From: Mantis religiosa
Taxonomy: Eukaryota > Arthropoda > Insecta > Mantodea > Mantidae
DNA length: 64,000 nucleotides
NCBI GenBank assembly: GCA_030765055.1
Contig: CM060952.1
Location: 83,758,630-83,822,629, forward strand
Direction: 5' to 3'
In this document: piece by piece, positions 60,790 through 64,000 of the stretch
Layout: each line of letters begins with the position of its first letter
Numbering within the stretch: the stretch's first letter is position 1
Translations under genes and position numbers: made by a program
The notes under the pieces: model-generated
What the model was told of the DNA's origin: nothing
Seen by the model: the letters and a program-made list of their open reading frames with translations, nothing else
Databases searched by the model: none

Positions 60790-61345
60790 AAATTGTCAAA
60801 AAGACAACTTATATTAAACAATTCATCATATGAAATTAAACATTTCCGAAATATATCTTATTGTTTTGAATGTTCAAATGCATTCAGTTTTATCAAAAGG
60901 GATCCTCTCTTATGTAGATTTATTTATCTACAAATGTTGTCTTAACATGTCTAGGAGAAAAATCTTATGTTGCCCTCACATAACTTACCCTACTTATGTA
61001 CAAACACTTATTGCTCTGTCTACTTCAAGATAAACATTGCCTTATCGCCAGGTACAAAGGAATGCAATAACTTTAAGTGATAGTCAAATGTTTCAAACAA
61101 TTGGTCGGTATATGAAATCTTTGAGTCTTCATTTAACTTTGTACGACAATGAGAGGGAAAACAACTAAAAGATCTCAAAATGCCTGCCAGTAACTAGTAA
61201 TATTTCGGAATCTTTCAGCCCTACCGTATATTTGACATGAATTCTGTACCTTAAAGACTACATTCTTATGCATCGGTTTACCAGTTATACAAAGGTTATT
61301 CAGAATGAAGAACGCTTCGGAGGTTATGCACAAAAAATCCAAGAT
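60790..61345. repeat. Family E, forward piece then reverse piece
   Basis: 60820-60900 forward (AAACATTTCCGAAATATATC). 60970-61345 reverse (CTTATTGCTCTGTCTACTTC, GTGATAGTCAAATGTTTCAA, TTGGTCGGTATATGAAATCT, GGTTTACCAGTTATACAAAG, TTATTCAGAATGAAGAACGC). Confidence 0.65.
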
Positions 61346-61511
61346 ATTGAAGTATTCTTTGTTTCACGATGTCTCCGAAGTTCTCAGCAGATGATAATTC
61401 TGCTTCAGCTATGAGAAACCTATCTTAGGTTATCCGTGTAACATTCAATATTTTTATTTTTATTATAGACCATGGTTTATTTAATTGTATCAATATACAT
61501 TTCATTTATCA

Positions 61512-61760
61512 TGGAGGTTCCAAGTTTTAATCTTGGTCAGGGTGAATTAACTAGATAAAACTTTTCTTCGGTGTTTTCCCTTATCGAAAGGCGAATGTCT
61601 GTTAACTCTAAGCTCTATGGACCCTGGGCTTATTTGAACATCCTTTCATTACTCGTGATTATTTTAATTATTTCAGTTTATTACAATGTTAAGATATATT
61701 TTATGTTTATTTTTTAAGTCGATAGGATAACATAGGAGGACGTTAATTAAATAAAAATAA
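61512..61760 (+). repeat. SINE-A copy, broken near the 3' end
   Basis: CAAGTTTTAATCTTGGTCAG (degraded B box), GGTGTTTTCCCTTATCGAAA, CTAAGCTCTATGGACCCTGG, CTTATTTGAACATCCTTTC. About 80 bp of AT-rich sequence then separates the terminal AGGAGGACGTTAATTAAATA. Confidence 0.8.
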
Positions 61761-62664
61761 ATAGCTTGTGCTTGCGCCCTCGCGTGTGTGTTTTATGTAA
61801 CATCAATACAGCCATTTCTTAGAATATCTAACTTTTCGAAACATTTTCCACTTAAAGGTTAGTTTGAGTTCAAGTCTATCACCGAGATAGTTATCTTCAT
61901 GATACCAACGTCTTACTCGCAGTTAATTATGACAAATATCTTTACGTGGATACGAGACGGGTCACCAAGACGTAACGGAAGTTGTAAAAGCCCTGAAATA
62001 AACCAGTTCTTGCGTATTTAATGATCCCGACAACTGATTCATTTCTTCATTCCCGACGAGGTTTTGTCAGCTTTTCGATTGTTCGTTGGTGGCCTGCTTC
62101 ATTAAAAAGCTTTACAGCGGCAGTAAAAATGTGGTTTTTACAAGCCACGTCACGTAATTCACTCCAAAATCTCTTCTTGTCTTGCAGGCCATTTTAAAAT
62201 CTCCTATTTATTCGTCGTCAAAGGAACGTGCATTGCTTGGCTATTTCATAAACTTTGTTCTGTTTAAAAATACCTCCCCCATCCGCTCTACTTGGTTGTA
62301 AGGCTGCTTTCCCTGCGGTGTCTCGTGTTTTTGAACAAACATAACTAATATAAAGCCTTATACATATCAAACTCTCTGTATGTGTCATTTTTATCTAGAT
62401 AACCTTTGACACAAAACAAAATGTCCAGCTTATAGTGAGAAGTTCACACTAAATTTCACACAGTTAATTAATTTTATGAAACATCTACAAAAGCTCACAG
62501 ACCATCCATATATCTGACAAATATTATCCTAGTCGTTCCAAGTTTGCCAACATAACAATAATTACTTGAATTTTCACAAAATAATAAACCAACGGCATGT
62601 TCATCTAATATTTGCATAATATTCATGATAACAACACAATGAAGTGTAGTGTTTCCTTTGTTTT
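61761..62664. other. Spacer, no gene recognised
   Basis: 61900-62340 is moderately GC-rich and apparently single-copy. The remainder is AT-rich. No coding frame or repeat recognised. 62652-62664 is the left target duplication of the adjacent LINE. Confidence 0.4.
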
Positions 62665-63706
62665 TTTATAGCTTTTTCATTGATCGATCAGCAGTACAGT
62701 GCTTTACAGATCAGAGTGAAAAGAAGGTAACAGTACAATAAGAACAATAACAATCAGGGGTAGGCTACCAGGCCGCCCCCTAACTACATTAAGTTAGAAC
62801 TCCAATAATACAGTCTGAGGAATTAAGTCAATATTGAAGATGTAAGACAGACATCAAGCACTGGAATCACTCGCGTCAGAGGTACCACTTAGAAGTAGGT
62901 CCTGTGGTAGTCTCCTCTTCGAGCGTGAGGGCTGGCGCGTGCGGACGCCGATGTTATAATGCACAGCTCCTGGAACTTCTTGCAGAGTGGAAAAGAAATG
63001 ACGAGCGATCCTGCATTTGTAGTCGTGAAGAGGTAACAGTCCTAGTTCATGATGGAGCTGCTGATTACGGATGAACCATGGGGCGTTGGTAGCGATGCGC
63101 ATGAAGCGATTCTGTATGACCTGAAGACGACGCAGATGACATGTGTGTGCCGTCCCCCACACTTGGCAGGCATATGTAATAAGCGGACGAACGAGTGATT
63201 TGTAGAGTAACAATGAAGACTGTAGGCCGAGGGTGGAACGGCGATGCAACAGAGGTGAGAGTTTTGAAAGTCGCCCGGAGGCCAGTGATATAAGACGATC
63301 GATATGAGCACGCCAGGTCAGTCGAGTGTCCAAAAGCACTCCAAGGTATTTAACGGGAGTTGTAGTGGGAAGCCAAGGGACATTGTTCCTGTAGAGACAC
63401 AACGGAGTAAGCGGAGTATATCGGCGAAGAGTGAAGATTTTACCTTCGGTTTTCTGAGGGTTCAGAGAGATCCGCCAATTGCTGAATCAACGAGTTAGGC
63501 GATCTAAACAGAGCTGTACTACTTGTTGTGCGTGCTGGAGATTAACATGAGAATAATATAGAACTGTGTCATCAGCGTAAAGAGCTAAAGAAGTCGGAGC
63601 TAAGTCAGGAATATCAGAAATGTATATATTAAATAGAGTCGGAGCCAAGATAGAACCCTGTGGGACACCTGCGGTAATATTACGTGGGGATGAAAGCTTT
63701 CCAACA
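62665..63706 (-). mobile_element. Jockey-type LINE, second copy, strongly 5'-truncated
   Basis: TTTCCTTTGTTTT occurs at 62652-62664 and 63707-63719, a 13-bp target duplication bounding 1,042 bp. The 3' end on the minus strand carries GCTGATCGATCA-type sequence and an A-rich tail, as in the copy at 57464-57514. Confidence 0.92.
62854..63700 (-). pseudogene. Jockey ORF2 C-terminal half, one nonsense codon
   Basis: On the minus strand the reading starts at the palm (AGVPQGSILAPTLFNI near 63680-63630), includes ALYADDTVLYYSH (catalytic YADD, near 63580) and SNWRISLNPQKTEGKIFTL (63480-63425). It then continues as an open 182-codon stretch from 63402 to 62854: TPVKYLGVLLDTRLTWRAHI, YACQVWGTAHTCHLRRLQVI, ATNAPWFIRNQQLHHELGLL, SKRRLPQDLLLSG. 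TGA at 63489-63487 stands where the other copy has Trp-Phe. Fingers and endonuclease are lost by truncation. It retains the Trp that is a stop in the first copy, so the two share no inactivating change. Confidence 0.9.
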
Positions 63707-63829
63707 TTTCCTTTGTTTTGACTTTCTTATGTTTTACATGGAGAATTGGTCGAAGTCTTAAAGCACAGCTGAAGTGATTGCGACTAAAATACTGTAAGTA
63801 TAACATTTTCCTTCCTTTTTATTTGAGTT

Positions 63830-64000
63830 AACCATGTTTATTTATCTATTCTTATTTATATAAATATTCCAATATTTTCTGAAATGGAAAATTATTCCTT
63901 TAATTTTCTTTCTTTTGTCCCGGTTATGCAAGGAGAACGGAATTTCAAGACCGTTGCATAGCAACGAACTGTTGAGAAGTTAGATGATCTACAATATCCT
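63830..64000 (+). repeat. Family E fragment, cut by window edge
   Basis: Forward: AATATTCCAATATTTTCTGA, TATGCAAGGAGAACGGAATT, TCAAGACCGTTGCATAGCAA, CGAACTGTTGAGAAGTTAGA. Confidence 0.65.

Overview
The window reads as a repeat-saturated, AT-rich piece of a large arthropod genome, most likely an insect. tRNA-derived SINEs, Jockey-, CR1- and RNase H-bearing LINEs, mariner transposons, a Ty3/gypsy fragment and a Penelope-like fragment are all present. No bacterial gene architecture, no operons and no complete host gene are visible. A cockroach-like (polyneopteran) source is my guess from the style of the repeats; nothing in the sequence proves it.

Layout. 1-5.2 kb: SINE-A copies, a heat-shock-like promoter motif and a Penelope-like element (PLE) fragment with a GIY-YIG endonuclease remnant and a hammerhead-like RNA motif. 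5.2-12.4 kb: SINE-B, a GC-rich unclassified block, SINE-A, a long SINE (SINE-D), a fold-back tRNA-bearing element (family C) and an internally deleted gypsy element. 12.4-22 kb: decayed mariners (one with clear TIRs and TA duplications), a second SINE-D and AT-rich repeat family E. 22-34.3 kb: family E (including a 50-bp-arm palindrome), microsatellites, and two badly decayed LINEs on the minus strand (27.1-29.0 and 33.2-34.3 kb). 34.7-36.3 kb: a mariner interrupted by SINE-B and then by family C, which has a 14-bp target duplication. 37.6-39.0 kb: a SINE-A + E cassette repeated in tandem, the first unit carrying a tRNA-Val-like sequence joined to another tRNA-like head. 40.3-43.95 kb: a 99-bp minisatellite of about 37 units. 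44.6-46.2 kb: two family C copies around a 5'-truncated CR1-like LINE. 47.7-48.9 kb: a mariner inside a SINE-B. 49.65-49.95 kb: the best candidate for a host coding exon. 50-53.3 kb: SINE-F, SINE-A, SINE-D inside SINE-A, and a 135-bp insertion with 13-bp target duplications carrying a hammerhead-like motif. 55.4-57.5 and 62.7-63.7 kb: two 5'-truncated Jockey LINEs of one family, both with recognisable target duplications and both broken by nonsense codons. 60.2-60.7 kb: SINE-F inside SINE-A with a 13-bp target duplication.

How it works together: almost everything is dead mobile DNA. The SINEs carry internal pol III boxes (A and B) and depend on LINE enzymes supplied in trans. Nesting gives a relative chronology: SINE-A is older than SINE-D and SINE-F; SINE-B appears both older than one mariner and younger than another; family C landed in an already dead mariner. 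Family names A-F are labels used only in this report.
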